Below, in pieces: positions 25,699 to 33,027 of a stretch of 55,817 nucleotides of DNA. The stretch covers positions 1 through 55,817 of the forward strand of contig JAEYRV010000058.1 of NCBI GenBank assembly GCA_023435305.1. Direction: 5' to 3'. The stretch is from Bacillota bacterium. Its GTDB lineage: Bacteria; Bacillota; Clostridia; Acetivibrionales; DTU013. The position numbers and the translations under genes are program-made. The notes under the pieces are model-generated. The model had not been told where the DNA came from, did no database searches, and saw nothing but the letters and a program-made list of their open reading frames with translations. The first letter of the stretch is position 1; the number at the start of each line of letters is the position of its first letter.

Positions 25699-25743
25699 TG
25701 TAAGATATCTGCAGTATATTTCTAACGTTATGGGGGTTTTCAT

Positions 25744-26589
25744 ATGTTCAGGATAGTGAGAAAGGAAGTACTCAATCCAACAGTAAAGCTGCTTGAGGTT
25801 GAAGCGCCTTATGTGGCCCGGAAAGCAGAGCCTGGCCAGTTTATAATGCTCAGGATAAATGAGGAGGGGGAAAGGATCCCTTTGACCATTGCCGATTATG
25901 ACAGAGATTTGGGGACAGTGACAATAATTTTCCAGGAGGTAGGCATGACCACACGGCTGCTGGGAATACTGGAGGAAGGTGACTGCCTGCTGGATTTTGC
26001 AGGTCCTCTTGGCACAGCAAGCCATCTCGATGGGGTAAAGAAGGCTGCAGTCATCGGCGGAGGCTTGGGTACTGCTATAGCTTATCCGCAGGCGAAGAAG
26101 CTGCACAGCCTGGGAGCTGAGGTCGATGTTATTACGGGTTTCAGGAACAGCAGCTTTATATTACTGGAGGATGAACTTAAAAAGGCCAGCAGCAGGCTGT
26201 TTATTACTACAGATGATGGTTCCAACGGCAACAAGGGATTTGTTACCGATGTGCTCAGGAAGCTGCTGGAAGAGGGTAATGAATATGATATGGTCATTGC
26301 CATCGGCCCGTTGATCATGATGAAGATGGTTTCACAGCTCACGAAGCAATACGGGATCAAGACAATAGTGAGTATGAATCCTGTTATGGTAGACGGCACG
26401 GGAATGTGCGGAGGCTGCCGTGTGACAGTGGGAGGACAGACTAAATTCGCCTGCGTGGACGGTCCTGATTTTGACGGCCATGAGGTCGACTTCGATGAGG
26501 CCATGAGAAGACAGGCGATGTATAAAAGCCATGAAAAAAGATCCGATGAGGATCATGAATGCAGGATGGGAGGTGCCTTAAATGCCTGA
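25744..26589 (+). CDS. nfnA: NADH-dependent ferredoxin:NADP oxidoreductase, subunit NfnA
   Basis: A 281-residue FAD- and [2Fe-2S]-containing subunit. It has an N-terminal ferredoxin-reductase beta barrel, an NAD-binding half (AAVIGGGLGTAIAYPQAK, VITGFRNSSFILLEDEL), and a C-terminal cluster motif with D217 and C222, C225, C237 (DGTGMCGGC...FACVDGPDFDGHEVDFDEA). One Asp plus three Cys is the ligand set described for NfnA. With NfnB it performs flavin-based electron bifurcation coupling reduced ferredoxin, NADH and NADPH. It overlaps nfnB by 8 bp. Relatives without NfnB act in dihydroorotate or sulfide metabolism, but the pairing favours NfnA. Confidence 0.9.
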   Translation: MFRIVRKEVLNPTVKLLEVEAPYVARKAEPGQFIMLRINEEGERIPLTIADYDRDLGTVTIIFQEVGMTTRLLGILEEGDCLLDFAGPLGTASHLDGVKKAAVIGGGLGTAIAYPQAKKLHSLGAEVDVITGFRNSSFILLEDELKKASSRLFITTDDGSNGNKGFVTDVLRKLLEEGNEYDMVIAIGPLIMMKMVSQLTKQYGIKTIVSMNPVMVDGTGMCGGCRVTVGGQTKFACVDGPDFDGHEVDFDEAMRRQAMYKSHEKRSDEDHECRMGGALNA

Positions 26590-27976
26590 TATGTCATTGA
26601 ATAAGGTAAAGATGCCTGAACAGGATCCCTGTATCAGAAGCGGAAACTTTAAAGAGGTTGCCCTCGGCTATAATGATGAGATGGCACTCAAGGAATCCCA
26701 GAGGTGCCTGAACTGTAAGACGAGGCCCTGTGTTGCCGGTTGCCCAGTAAACGTCCAGATACCTGAATTCATACAGTTGGTGAGCAAGGGCGATTTTGAA
26801 GGCGCTTATGCAAAAATAAGGGAGACGAACAGTCTGCCTGCCATTTGCGGAAGAGTGTGTCCTCAGGAGTCCCAGTGCGAGCAGCTGTGCGTCAGAGGCA
26901 AAAAGGGAGAGCCGGTGGGAATAGGCAGGCTGGAAAGGTTTGTTGCCGACTGGTATATGGCAAATCGTGAAAATGCTGTGAGTGCAGTCGAGAAAAACGG
27001 TAAAAAAGTGGCGGTGATCGGATCAGGCCCTGCCGGACTGACCTGCGCCGGGGATCTGGCTAAAAAAGGCTATGAGGTCACTATATTTGAAGCCTTTCAT
27101 GTGCCCGGCGGAGTTCTGATGTACGGCATCCCTGAATTCAGGCTCCCAAAGGCGCTGGTGCAAAAGGAGATCGAATCGGTACGGAGCCTGGGAGTACAGA
27201 TCATGACCAATATGGTCATTGGCAAGGTATTGTCGCTGACGGAGCTGGAGGAAGAGGGCTACCAGGCGTTATTCATAGGAAGCGGCGCAGGGCTGCCCAG
27301 CTTTATGGGCATACCGGGCGAAAATCTGAATGGGGTCTATTCGGCCAACGAGTTCCTGACCAGGATAAATTTGATGAAGGCATACCAATTTCCCAAATAT
27401 GATACTCCGGTCAGAGTGACTGAGAGTGTGGCGGTAATAGGCGGAGGCAATGTGGCTATGGACGCTGCCAGGTGTGCAAAGCGTCTGGGGGCCAAAAACG
27501 TTTATATAGTTTACAGGCGTTCCGAAGCGGAGATGCCTGCAAGACTCGAAGAAGTGCACCATGCCAGGGAGGAAGGCATCATTTTCAAGCTGCTGACCAA
27601 CCCGACCAGGATCATCGGCACCGACGACGGATGGGTGAAGGGCATGGAATGTATTGAAATGGAACTGGGAGAGCCGGATGCATCAGGAAGAAGAAGGCCT
27701 GTCGCCAAAAAGGGCTCAGAGCATATACTTGATGTGGAAACTGTTGTAGTGGCTATCGGACAGTCACCAAACCCGCTGATAAAATCGACGACTCCGGGTC
27801 TTGAGACCCAGAAATGGGGCGGCATAATTGTCGAGGAAGAGACCGGTGCAACCAGCCTGGATGGCGTATATGCAGGCGGCGACGCTGTTACAGGAGCGGC
27901 TACCGTAATTCTGGCCATGGGCGCAGGTAAAAAAGCGGCAAATGCGATCGACGAGTACCTCAGCAACAAGAAGTGA
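26582..27976 (+). CDS. nfnB: NADH-dependent ferredoxin:NADP oxidoreductase, subunit NfnB (glutamate-synthase small-subunit-like)
   Basis: A 464-residue flavoprotein. Two [4Fe-4S] clusters are bound by the N-terminal motifs CLNCKTRPCVAGCPVNVQIP and CGRVCPQESQCEQLCVRG. FAD is bound at VIGSGPAGLTCAGDLAKKGYEV and NADP(H) at VAVIGGGNVAMDAARCAKRLGA, with the closing VYAGGDAVTGAATVILAMGAGKKAANAI. The family includes GltD, but the NfnA partner upstream and the absence of a GltB large subunit point to NfnB. In Clostridia the complex balances NADPH supply with ferredoxin and NADH from fermentation. Confidence 0.92.
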   Translation: MPDMSLNKVKMPEQDPCIRSGNFKEVALGYNDEMALKESQRCLNCKTRPCVAGCPVNVQIPEFIQLVSKGDFEGAYAKIRETNSLPAICGRVCPQESQCEQLCVRGKKGEPVGIGRLERFVADWYMANRENAVSAVEKNGKKVAVIGSGPAGLTCAGDLAKKGYEVTIFEAFHVPGGVLMYGIPEFRLPKALVQKEIESVRSLGVQIMTNMVIGKVLSLTELEEEGYQALFIGSGAGLPSFMGIPGENLNGVYSANEFLTRINLMKAYQFPKYDTPVRVTESVAVIGGGNVAMDAARCAKRLGAKNVYIVYRRSEAEMPARLEEVHHAREEGIIFKLLTNPTRIIGTDDGWVKGMECIEMELGEPDASGRRRPVAKKGSEHILDVETVVVAIGQSPNPLIKSTTPGLETQKWGGIIVEEETGATSLDGVYAGGDAVTGAATVILAMGAGKKAANAIDEYLSNKK

Positions 27977-28007
27977 AATTGAGTGTTATTTAGGCGGAGA
28001 TAAGCAG

Positions 28008-28038
28008 CAGCCCGATTATTAATCGGGCTGTTTGTGTT
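28008..28038 (+). terminator. Intrinsic terminator after nfnB
   Basis: CAGCCCGATT (28008-28017) and AATCGGGCTG (28021-28030) form a perfect 10-bp stem with a 3-nt loop, followed by TTTGTGTTT. Confidence 0.9.
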
Positions 28039-28039
28039 T

Positions 28040-28192
28040 AGTAGGGCGGCAGGTGGGCGGCCGAATGGGGCTTGGGGTACTGCTTGTGTTAGCAGGCCGG
28101 CAGGCAGACGGCCGAATGGGGCTTGGGGTACTGCTTGCGTTAGCAGGCCGGCAGGCAGACGGGCCGATTGGTATTCGGACTGCTTTGTTAAC
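28040..28192. repeat. 51-bp tandem repeat (3 units)
   Basis: Units begin at 28040, 28091 and 28142. The first two are nearly identical (core GGCCGAATGGGGCTTGGGGT); the third diverges in its second half. GC content is higher than the flanks. A 51-bp period keeps frame, so spurious ORFs with 17-residue repeats appear; no RBS or codon signal supports them. Confidence 0.85.
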
Positions 28193-28621
28193 AGTTGCTG
28201 GTCGAACCACCTACACAAATGAGGGAGTAGGACACTCGCCTTCCATGGCTCGGAATGCTACGCCGGCAGCATCTGTTCTACCGGGTGTGGTTCCGGATGC
28301 CTCATTTGTGTGGCGTGATCCGGCCATATCTGTAACACTTACAATCCATGAGTGTTCAATTGTCCGTCAGTCTGTCCCGTATCATGTAACCAGTTTGTAC
28401 ATACAGGGAAGGCAAGGTGCACATTTTTTTGAGTTGTGGGGAAATAATTCGGATTTTATTGACCATTTACCAACTTACAGCTTTATTAGAGGACATAATC
28501 TTTATATAGTTGCATTATGTTGATCAGTATTATCATTATTTCCCCATAAAACAAAAATTTGTGTACCGCGGTATCCATCTGGTCTAAAGCTCAGAAAAAT
28601 GTGATCCCTCATATCGGTTAG
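28193..28621. other. Intergenic stretch with two inverted repeats, no gene seen
   Basis: No convincing CDS. CACAAATGAGG (28214-28224) is inverted at 28300-28310, and TGGGGAAATAAT (28437-28448) is inverted at 28535-28546. Each pair spans about 75-90 bp. They may be remnants of small mobile elements; nothing recognisable is encoded. Confidence 0.5.
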
Positions 28622-28750
28622 ATGGCAGCAATATCATGTGCGGATCTAATTGCAGCACTCTCGTGTATGGATATGATGGCAGCAATCCCGTGTGCGGATC
28701 CAATTGCAGCGATCCCGTGTGCGGATCCGATGGCAGCAATCCCCCTGACA
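28622..28750. repeat. 27-bp tandem repeat (about 4.8 units)
   Basis: Units start at 28622, 28649, 28676, 28703 and 28730, with cores GCAGCAATCCCGTGTGCGGAT. The array is in frame with a 52-codon ORF (28622-28780) encoding a nine-residue repeat (MAAIPCADP/IAAIPCADP), but there is no RBS and a stop codon lies immediately upstream. Confidence 0.85.
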
Positions 28751-28818
28751 TTGTATGGTTGCATTTACTTTTGCAAATGAGGAGGTTATGCGCAAAACGC
28801 TAAATAACACAAAGCCCC

Positions 28819-28848
28819 TTGACAAAGTCCGGGGACGTCCTGTATAAT
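28819..28848 (+). promoter_or_regulatory. Promoter of the tRNA-Gly pair
   Basis: TTGACA (28819-28824) and TATAAT (28843-28848), both exact, with an 18-bp spacer, about 37 bp before the first tRNA. Confidence 0.85.
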
Positions 28849-28884
28849 AGCTTTTGCCTGAGATGTTCAGAGCAGAAAATGCCT

Positions 28885-28959
28885 GCGGGATTAACTCAGT
28901 GGTAGAGTGTCACCTTGCCAAGGTGAAAGTCGCGAGTCCGAATCTCGTATCCCGCTCCA
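28885..28959 (+). tRNA. tRNA-Gly (anticodon GCC)
   Basis: The 7-bp acceptor stem GCGGGAT/ATCCCGC, anticodon loop CTTGCCA with anticodon GCC, T-arm GCGAGTCCGAATCTCGT, discriminator T and encoded CCA are all visible. Confidence 0.95.
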
Positions 28960-28964
28960 CTGTA

Positions 28965-28989
28965 AAGAAACCAGTATATCTGGTTTCTT
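28965..28989 (+). other. Hairpin between the two tRNA genes
   Basis: AAGAAACCAG (28965-28974) and CTGGTTTCTT (28980-28989) form a perfect 10-bp stem with loop TATAT. There is no U tract, so it is probably a processing or spacing structure and not a terminator. Confidence 0.55.
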
Positions 28990-28993
28990 GCAT

Positions 28994-29067
28994 GCGGGTG
29001 TAGTTCAATGGTAGAACATCAGCCTTCCAAGCTGATTGCGTGGGTCCGATTCCCATCACCCGCTCCA
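28994..29067 (+). tRNA. tRNA-Gly (anticodon TCC)
   Basis: Acceptor stem GCGGGTG with the partner CACCCGC, anticodon loop CTTCCAA with anticodon TCC, and encoded TCCA end. It is co-transcribed with the tRNA-Gly(GCC) 34 bp upstream; together they read all four glycine codons. Confidence 0.95.
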
Positions 29068-29073
29068 GTTGAG

Positions 29074-29112
29074 ACCCGGAGGAACCAATACGGTTTCCCC
29101 GGGTTTTGTGTT
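29074..29112 (+). terminator. Intrinsic terminator after the tRNA pair
   Basis: ACCCGGAGGAACC (29074-29086) pairs with GGTTTCCCCGGGT (29092-29104), with one mismatch and one wobble, followed by TTTGTGTTTT. Confidence 0.85.
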
Positions 29113-29141
29113 TTATTTAACAATGTTGCCGTGAGTGTAAA

Positions 29142-29283
29142 GATAGAACCGGCGAGAACCGGATAGAACCGGCGAGAACCGGATGGAATCCGCGGGGGCA
29201 CCGGATGAATCAGGATAGAACCGGCGAGAACCAGATGGAATCCGCGGGGGCACCGGATGAATCAGGATAGAACCGGATGGAAG
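29142..29283. repeat. 52-bp tandem repeat with a 20-bp sub-unit
   Basis: GATAGAACCGGCGAGAACCG is tandemly doubled at 29142-29181. From 29162 a 52-bp unit (GATAGAACC...GATGAATCAG) repeats at 29214 and partly at 29266. It is noncoding and GC-rich between the tRNA terminator and the V-ATPase promoter. Confidence 0.85.
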
Positions 29284-29318
29284 ATAAAGTTTTATTATAA
29301 CCTCTCTGATGTCGTGGA

Positions 29319-29392
29319 TTGTATACAAAGTACAGAAGGAGGATTATGATAAAATAAAGTAGAATAATGTAGTCAGTCTAGTATAATTACTA
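29319..29392 (+). other. Palindromes and minimal ORF upstream of the V-ATPase operon
   Basis: TTGTATACAA (29319-29328) is a perfect 10-bp palindrome, and TAGTA/TACTA (29379-29392) a second inverted pair. Between them AGAAGGAGGA (29334-29343) is a consensus Shine-Dalgarno before ATG ATA AAA TAA (29346-29357), a three-codon ORF. It may be the stump of a deleted gene or a ribosome-binding leader. Confidence 0.35.
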
Positions 29393-29422
29393 TACATATG
29401 TTTCGAATAATAATGAATAATC

Positions 29423-29450
29423 TTGTTATACTTTTTAACAGTGGTATAAT
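29423..29450 (+). promoter_or_regulatory. Promoter of the V-type ATPase operon
   Basis: TTGTTA (29423-29428), a 16-bp spacer and TATAAT (29445-29450), with TG at -15/-14 (TGGTATAAT), 28 bp before the first operon gene. Confidence 0.7.
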
Positions 29451-29478
29451 GAAGAAAGAATAAACTGGGGGTAGAAGT

Positions 29479-29793
29479 ATGTCTGTTGCTATTCTTAAGG
29501 ATATTACAGCTGCGGAAGCCCAGGCTGAGCAGATAGAGGCTCAGGCTGTGCAAAAGGCCAGAGAGATCGTTGCATCGGCAAGGAAGGATGCTGCCGATTT
29601 GTTGCTGAAGGCCGAAGATCAGGCAGAGCTGGAGGCTCGGGAAAAAGTAAAGTCGTATGAGGAAAAAGCGCTTCAGGATATAGCAAAAGCTGATTTACAG
29701 GTTAAGTCACAATGTGATCAAATCAAAAAGAGTTCGGATGACAAGCTCAAAACAGCAGTTGATTTCATAGTCGGGAGGATCGTGAAGCTGTGA
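29479..29793 (+). CDS. V-type ATPase coiled-coil subunit H (peripheral stalk)
   Basis: A 104-residue, almost wholly helical coiled-coil protein rich in A, E, K and Q (ITAAEAQAEQIEAQAVQKAREIV). It matches AhaH/NtpF-type subunits that pair with subunit E as the peripheral stalk holding the catalytic head still. It is the first gene of the nine-gene operon; GTGA overlap with the next gene gives tight coupling. The sequence is low in complexity, so position carries much of the call. Confidence 0.85.
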   Translation: MSVAILKDITAAEAQAEQIEAQAVQKAREIVASARKDAADLLLKAEDQAELEAREKVKSYEEKALQDIAKADLQVKSQCDQIKKSSDDKLKTAVDFIVGRIVKL

Positions 29794-31751
29794 TCGTTAA
29801 AATGAGCAAGATTACCGTGCTTGGGATGGAAGATCAGCGTAAGTCTTTGATCTCAAGCTTGATGGACATCGGCGCTGTTGAGGTGAACCAGGTCGATCCG
29901 GGTGAATATGAGGATCTGGCACAGAACCCCGAGGTCCAGGATGAAATTTCTGCTATTGGCAGCAGGATAACAGAGGTTTCAGCTGCCCTGGCCAGTCTTG
30001 ATAAGTATTGCCCTGAAAAAAAGCGTATGTTTTCGGGCCGTCGTGAGATGTCCAGTGATGAATTCAGCAAAATGCTTGAGGATGAAAACTCCATCTGGGA
30101 CTCAGTAAAGTATATACGTGAGCAGGAGGAGCGTCTGGTCCAGCTCAAAAATGAAGAGAACAGACTTAGTAATTTGATTGCATCGCTAATACCCTGGAAG
30201 GACTATGAGGTCGACCTTGATTTTTCCGGTACACAGAAAACTGTTTTCCTGACCGGAACGATTCCTGCAGCTATAGATATCAAAGGCATCAGTGATAAGC
30301 TGGATGAAAAGGCGCCTTATTCTGAAATAGATGTAATTCAGAGTGATAAAGATCAGCATTATGTGGCTGTTGTATTTCACAGGGATTTGGAACAGGATTG
30401 TCTGAGCGCTCTCAAAACTGTCGGCTTCAACAAGGTATCGTTCTCGGGGCTGACCGGCATGGCACAGGAAAACATCAGTAAAATAAATGAGCGCCTTTCA
30501 CAAATTTCAGAAGAAAACGAAAGCATTTCAGAGCGCATCACAGCTAAAGCCGGCTCGAGAAGAGCGATGGAAGCGCTGTATGACAGCCTTGGCATGGAAC
30601 AGGGCCGAACTGAAGCCGTCGGAAGGATATTAAAGACCAAAAAGGCTTTTATGATAAAAGGTTGGATTCCTGAGGGAGTTGCAGCAAAAGCAAAAGAAAT
30701 GCTGGAAACGAAATACACTGTCAGTGTAGAGCTTGAAGAGCCTGCACCGGACGAAGAGTTTCCTGTATATCTTGAAAACAGGGGACTTGCAGAAGCCGGC
30801 GAGCCGGTGTCCAATATGTACAGCCTGCCCCACAGCCATGAAATAGATCCAAATGCAGTCATGACGCCGTTTTTTGTCATGTTTTTCGGACTTATGCTTT
30901 CAGACGGCGGTTATGGTATTATTATGGTGCTTGTAGCGGCATTTGCCCTCTGGCGCTTAAAGCTTGAAAACACTCAGCGCAAGTTCATGAAACTCATATT
31001 CTTCTGTGGGCTATCAACTATTTTCTGGGGCTTTTTGTTCGGCAGCTGGTTTGGTATTGAGGCTTTAGCTAAGTACGGTGTCTGGTTAAACCCTGTGGAG
31101 GAGCCTGAGCTGCTTCTGAGCTGGTCCCTTCTTTTCGGAGTCATCCATATGTATGCCGGCTTTGCATTGAAGGCGGCAAACCTCTTACGTGATAAAAAGT
31201 ATCTGGATGCAATATTGGAAGTGCTGCCGGTCTACATTTTCTATACCGGTTTTATAATGGTACTTCTTCCTTACGTCCCCAAAATGGATAGGGAAGCGGT
31301 TGCTCCGCTAGTTCAAATAGGACAGTATATATTTATAGGCGGAGCAATATCAATGATCCTGACACAGGGCCGGAGCAAGAAGAACATTGTCGGAAAACTT
31401 TTTGGCGGCGTGTCGAGTTTATACAGCGTCGTAGGCTTCATGAGTGATGTGTTGTCTTACTCGAGGCTGCTGGCTCTGGGACTTGCAACCGGTATAATAG
31501 CTTCGATCATTAATCAGATGAGTGCCATGTTCAATATACCTTTGATCATAAAGCTGCTGCTGATGACGATCATTTTACTGATCGGTCACACGATAAACTT
31601 TGCGATCAACGCATTGGGAGCATATGTTCACTCATGCAGACTCCAGTACCTGGAGTTCTTCGGTAAGTTTTTCACAGGCGGGGGCAAAGCCTTCAAGCCT
31701 TTGAGAGCAAATACAAAGTATATAACTGTTAAGCAAGATGCAGGTGTGTAG
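29790..31751 (+). CDS. ntpI: V-type ATP synthase subunit I (membrane stator, a-subunit equivalent)
   Basis: A 653-residue protein. Residues 1-345 are a soluble coiled-coil domain that contacts the peripheral stalks; 350-630 holds about seven or eight transmembrane helices forming the ion half-channels (PFFVMFFGLMLSDGGYGIIM, and SDVLSYSRLLALGLATGIIAS with the essential arginine). The closing HTINFAINALGAYVHSCRLQYLEFFGKFF is characteristic. It starts with GTG at 29790 overlapping subunit H; an in-frame ATG at 29802 is possible. Confidence 0.95.
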   Translation: MIVKMSKITVLGMEDQRKSLISSLMDIGAVEVNQVDPGEYEDLAQNPEVQDEISAIGSRITEVSAALASLDKYCPEKKRMFSGRREMSSDEFSKMLEDENSIWDSVKYIREQEERLVQLKNEENRLSNLIASLIPWKDYEVDLDFSGTQKTVFLTGTIPAAIDIKGISDKLDEKAPYSEIDVIQSDKDQHYVAVVFHRDLEQDCLSALKTVGFNKVSFSGLTGMAQENISKINERLSQISEENESISERITAKAGSRRAMEALYDSLGMEQGRTEAVGRILKTKKAFMIKGWIPEGVAAKAKEMLETKYTVSVELEEPAPDEEFPVYLENRGLAEAGEPVSNMYSLPHSHEIDPNAVMTPFFVMFFGLMLSDGGYGIIMVLVAAFALWRLKLENTQRKFMKLIFFCGLSTIFWGFLFGSWFGIEALAKYGVWLNPVEEPELLLSWSLLFGVIHMYAGFALKAANLLRDKKYLDAILEVLPVYIFYTGFIMVLLPYVPKMDREAVAPLVQIGQYIFIGGAISMILTQGRSKKNIVGKLFGGVSSLYSVVGFMSDVLSYSRLLALGLATGIIASIINQMSAMFNIPLIIKLLLMTIILLIGHTINFAINALGAYVHSCRLQYLEFFGKFFTGGGKAFKPLRANTKYITVKQDAGV

Positions 31752-31815
31752 GTCTGTTGCCTGGACAGAACAGGATACCTGAAGTTATTAAAAAAGACGG
31801 AGGTTTGAAAAAAAG

Positions 31816-32268
31816 ATGCAGAATATTATTGATGGACAAATGCTAGCTTTACTTGGAGCAGCAGTAGCGTTTTTTATTGCCGGACTGGGATCATCCAAGG
31901 GGGTCGGACTTGCCGGACAGGCAGGTGCAGGAGTATTATCCGAGGATCCTTCAAAATTCGGTTCAGTCATGCTTTTGGAAGCGCTCCCCAGCACACAGGC
32001 CATATACGGATTCGTTATTGCGTTCCTGATCATCGGTAAGATCGATCCTGCAATGTCGGTCCAGCAAGGGCTCCATCTCCTGGCAGCCGGACTTCCAATC
32101 GGTATCGTAGGATGGATTTCCGCTATCTACCAGGGCAAGGTTGCAGCTGCAGGCATTCAGCTGATCTCAAAGCGTCCTGAAGCATTGGGCAGCGCTATAA
32201 CACTCGCACTCATGGTTGAGATGTTTGCAATTCTCGCACTTATAGTATCAATACTCATGATCGGCTGA
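31816..32268 (+). CDS. ntpK: V-type ATP synthase subunit K (rotor-ring proteolipid)
   Basis: A 150-residue proteolipid made of two fused hairpins (four transmembrane helices). The carboxylate E135 (MVEMFAIL) lies in the fourth helix. L57, T60, Q61, Q106 and E135 sit at exactly the positions, shifted by four, of the sodium ligands of the Enterococcus hirae NtpK ring (L61, T64, Q65, Q110, E139), so a sodium-binding ring is likely. It follows subunit I with a good RBS (GGAGG). Confidence 0.95.
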   Translation: MQNIIDGQMLALLGAAVAFFIAGLGSSKGVGLAGQAGAGVLSEDPSKFGSVMLLEALPSTQAIYGFVIAFLIIGKIDPAMSVQQGLHLLAAGLPIGIVGWISAIYQGKVAAAGIQLISKRPEALGSAITLALMVEMFAILALIVSILMIG

Positions 32269-32375
32269 TTACGGGAGTATCCAGGCCCCGGTGACAGCAG
32301 GTTCCGGCAGGCTGCGCAAAGTCCGTACGGGATACTGGCTTTTGTGCATAAGGATTTTTAGAAGGAGCAATCCAG

Positions 32376-32978
32376 ATGACAGGAACTGAGAAAATTAAAG
32401 AAAAAATACTCGAGGATGCAAGAAACAGAGCCAACTCAATAGAAGAACAGGCAAAGAGGGAAGCGCAGGAGATTTTGGATAAGGCGTCATATGAAGCCGG
32501 CCTGAAAAAGGAAGCTGTATTAAAGCAAGCTGAAAATGACGGTTTGGAAACACATAAGCGCATGCTGGCTGTTGCCGGTCTGGAGGGCCGCAAGGAAACT
32601 CTGCGGACAAAGCAAGCTGCAATCAATGCAGCATTTGAGAATGCTCTGGACAGGGTCTGCAATTTGCCGGATAAGGAATATCAGGGGCTGCTGGAGGATA
32701 TGATCGTCAAAGCTGCTGCTGATGGGGGAGGAGAGATCTTTCTCTCGCAAAAGGATGCGTCACGTATGGATAAGAACTTCATCAGTAATATAAACCAGCG
32801 CGTGAACAGCTCCGGCAAAAACGGCATATGGTCCCTTTCTGTACAACCGGTGAAAACAGTTGGCGGATTTGTACTTAAGAGCGGCGAAATGGAGATCAAC
32901 AGTACGTTTGAAATCATGTTCAGCATGCTGCGCACTGAGCTTGAAGGCGATGTAGTCAAAATATTGTTCAATAGCTGA
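32376..32978 (+). CDS. ntpE: V-type ATP synthase subunit E (peripheral stalk)
   Basis: A 200-residue protein with an N-terminal long helix (1-100, KIKEKILEDARNRANSIEEQAKREAQEIL) that pairs with subunit H, and a globular C-terminal domain (110-200) that binds the head. VGGFVLKSGEMEINSTFEIMFSMLRTELEGDVVKILF is the family's closing motif. It is preceded by a 107-bp gap after subunit K and an AGAAGGAG RBS. Confidence 0.92.
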   Translation: MTGTEKIKEKILEDARNRANSIEEQAKREAQEILDKASYEAGLKKEAVLKQAENDGLETHKRMLAVAGLEGRKETLRTKQAAINAAFENALDRVCNLPDKEYQGLLEDMIVKAAADGGGEIFLSQKDASRMDKNFISNINQRVNSSGKNGIWSLSVQPVKTVGGFVLKSGEMEINSTFEIMFSMLRTELEGDVVKILFNS

Positions 32979-33027
32979 GAAGTTTGTTCCATTGATGGTT
33001 TTCAATGAAATTAGACGAGGGATATAG

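Noticed and set aside
28032..28523. 163-codon ORF running through the 51-bp repeat
   Set aside because: Begins inside the nfnB terminator, its repeats come from the minisatellite, and the rest shows no domain or RBS.
27977..28884. Prophage or integration remnant beside the tRNA genes
   Set aside because: No integrase, att-like duplication of a tRNA 3' end, or phage gene visible.
31964..31987. Second ion-binding carboxylate (E55) in the first hairpin of subunit K
   Set aside because: E55 aligns one helical turn away from the position equivalent to E135; the equivalent residue is S59, so one ion site per subunit remains.
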